DNA of 9,342 bases, taken from assembly GCA_029256485.1 (NCBI GenBank), contig JAQSXU010000126.1, positions 1-9,342 on the forward strand. Direction: 5' to 3'. This DNA comes from Clostridiaceae bacterium (lineage in GTDB: Bacteria; Bacillota_A; Clostridia; Clostridiales; Clostridiaceae). Positions 9,231 through 9,342 of this stretch are shown here, piece after piece. The translations under genes were made by a program, and so were the position numbers. The notes beneath the pieces are model-generated. The model searched no databases. It saw only the letters and a program-made list of their open reading frames with translations, and was not told where the DNA came from. How positions within the stretch are numbered: the first letter of the stretch is position 1; every line of letters starts with the position of its first letter.

Positions 9231-9259
9231 TTGACAACATATCATTTAAGTGATAACAT
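9231..9259 (+). promoter_or_regulatory. Sigma-A promoter of the downstream rRNA operon
   Basis: A perfect -35 TTGACA (9231-9236) and -10 TAACAT (9254-9259) are separated by exactly 17 bp. The -10 is extended by TGA (9251-9253). AT-rich DNA directly upstream could act as an UP element. Transcription should begin near 9266, shortly before the boxA leader. Confidence 0.85.
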
Positions 9260-9265
9260 ATAAAA

Positions 9266-9342
9266 GTATCAAAAATTTATTTTGATCTTTGAAAATTAAA
9301 CAGAGAAGATAACAGGTAAAAACTTGTTAAATAAACCAGCAA
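9266..9342 (+). other. Leader of a 16S rRNA transcript (rRNA operon begins past the edge)
   Basis: The segment after the promoter contains a boxA-like element and the ATTAAACAGAGAAGA-type stretch that Firmicute rRNA leaders carry. A small hairpin follows (TAACAGGT 9310-9317 with ACTTGTTA 9322-9329, one G-U pair). The mature 16S start (GAGTTTGATC...) is not reached, so no rRNA gene itself is in the window. An rRNA operon directly after gyrA is also found in B. subtilis (rrnO), which supports the reading. Confidence 0.82.
9283..9295 (+). promoter_or_regulatory. boxA antitermination element
   Basis: TGATCTTTGAAAA closely matches the rRNA boxA (B. subtilis type TGTTCTTTGAAAA, one difference). 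boxA RNA recruits the Nus factors that let polymerase read through long untranslated rRNA. Its place about 17 bp after the expected transcription start fits. Confidence 0.82.

Overview
This window is the replication-origin neighbourhood of a low-G+C Gram-positive chromosome, very probably a Clostridium sensu stricto or close relative. This rests on AT-rich DNA, strong AAGGAGG-type ribosome binding sites, clostridial-looking proteins and the gene order dnaA - oriC - dnaN - yaaA - recF - remB - gyrB - gyrA - (rRNA operon). That order is the one known from Bacillus subtilis and many clostridia. All identified genes are on the + strand. The species cannot be fixed from the sequence.

Layout. Positions 1-1340 hold dnaA, cut at its 5' end by the window edge. 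A 28-bp perfect palindrome overlaps its stop codon. Positions 1341-1595 are an intergenic origin: two perfect DnaA boxes facing away from each other, a one-mismatch box before them, and a box pair directly abutting a short GC-richer spacer, a run of CTA/TTA triplets (DnaA-trios) and AT-rich DNA. dnaN follows (1596-2699), then yaaA with a TTG start (2735-2941), recF (2996-4093), remB (4107-4370), gyrB (4388-6301) and gyrA (6322-8781). Short gaps of 13-54 bp suggest cotranscription from dnaN or recF to gyrA, ending at a strong intrinsic terminator (8797-8846).

About 490 bp follow between gyrA and the window end. The first ~385 bp hold no recognisable gene. They do contain a stretch open on both strands, a 12-bp inverted repeat 145 bp across, and a well-placed Shine-Dalgarno plus ATG opening a 9-codon ORF whose frame stays open for 45 codons after one TAA. 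From 9231 comes a near-consensus sigma-A promoter, a boxA antitermination element and a leader typical of 16S rRNA, so an rRNA operon almost certainly starts just beyond the right edge.

How the parts work together: DnaA opens oriC at the boxes and trios; DnaN is the sliding clamp; RecF acts in gap repair and fork restart; GyrA and GyrB form DNA gyrase, which relaxes positive supercoils ahead of forks and transcription; RemB is a small DUF370 protein and YaaA a small S4-domain RNA-binding protein. This is mainly a conserved core region. I see no sign of a new defence, mobile or biosynthetic system. The points worth a second look are the origin architecture, one substituted conserved DnaA residue, and the gyrA-rRNA spacer.
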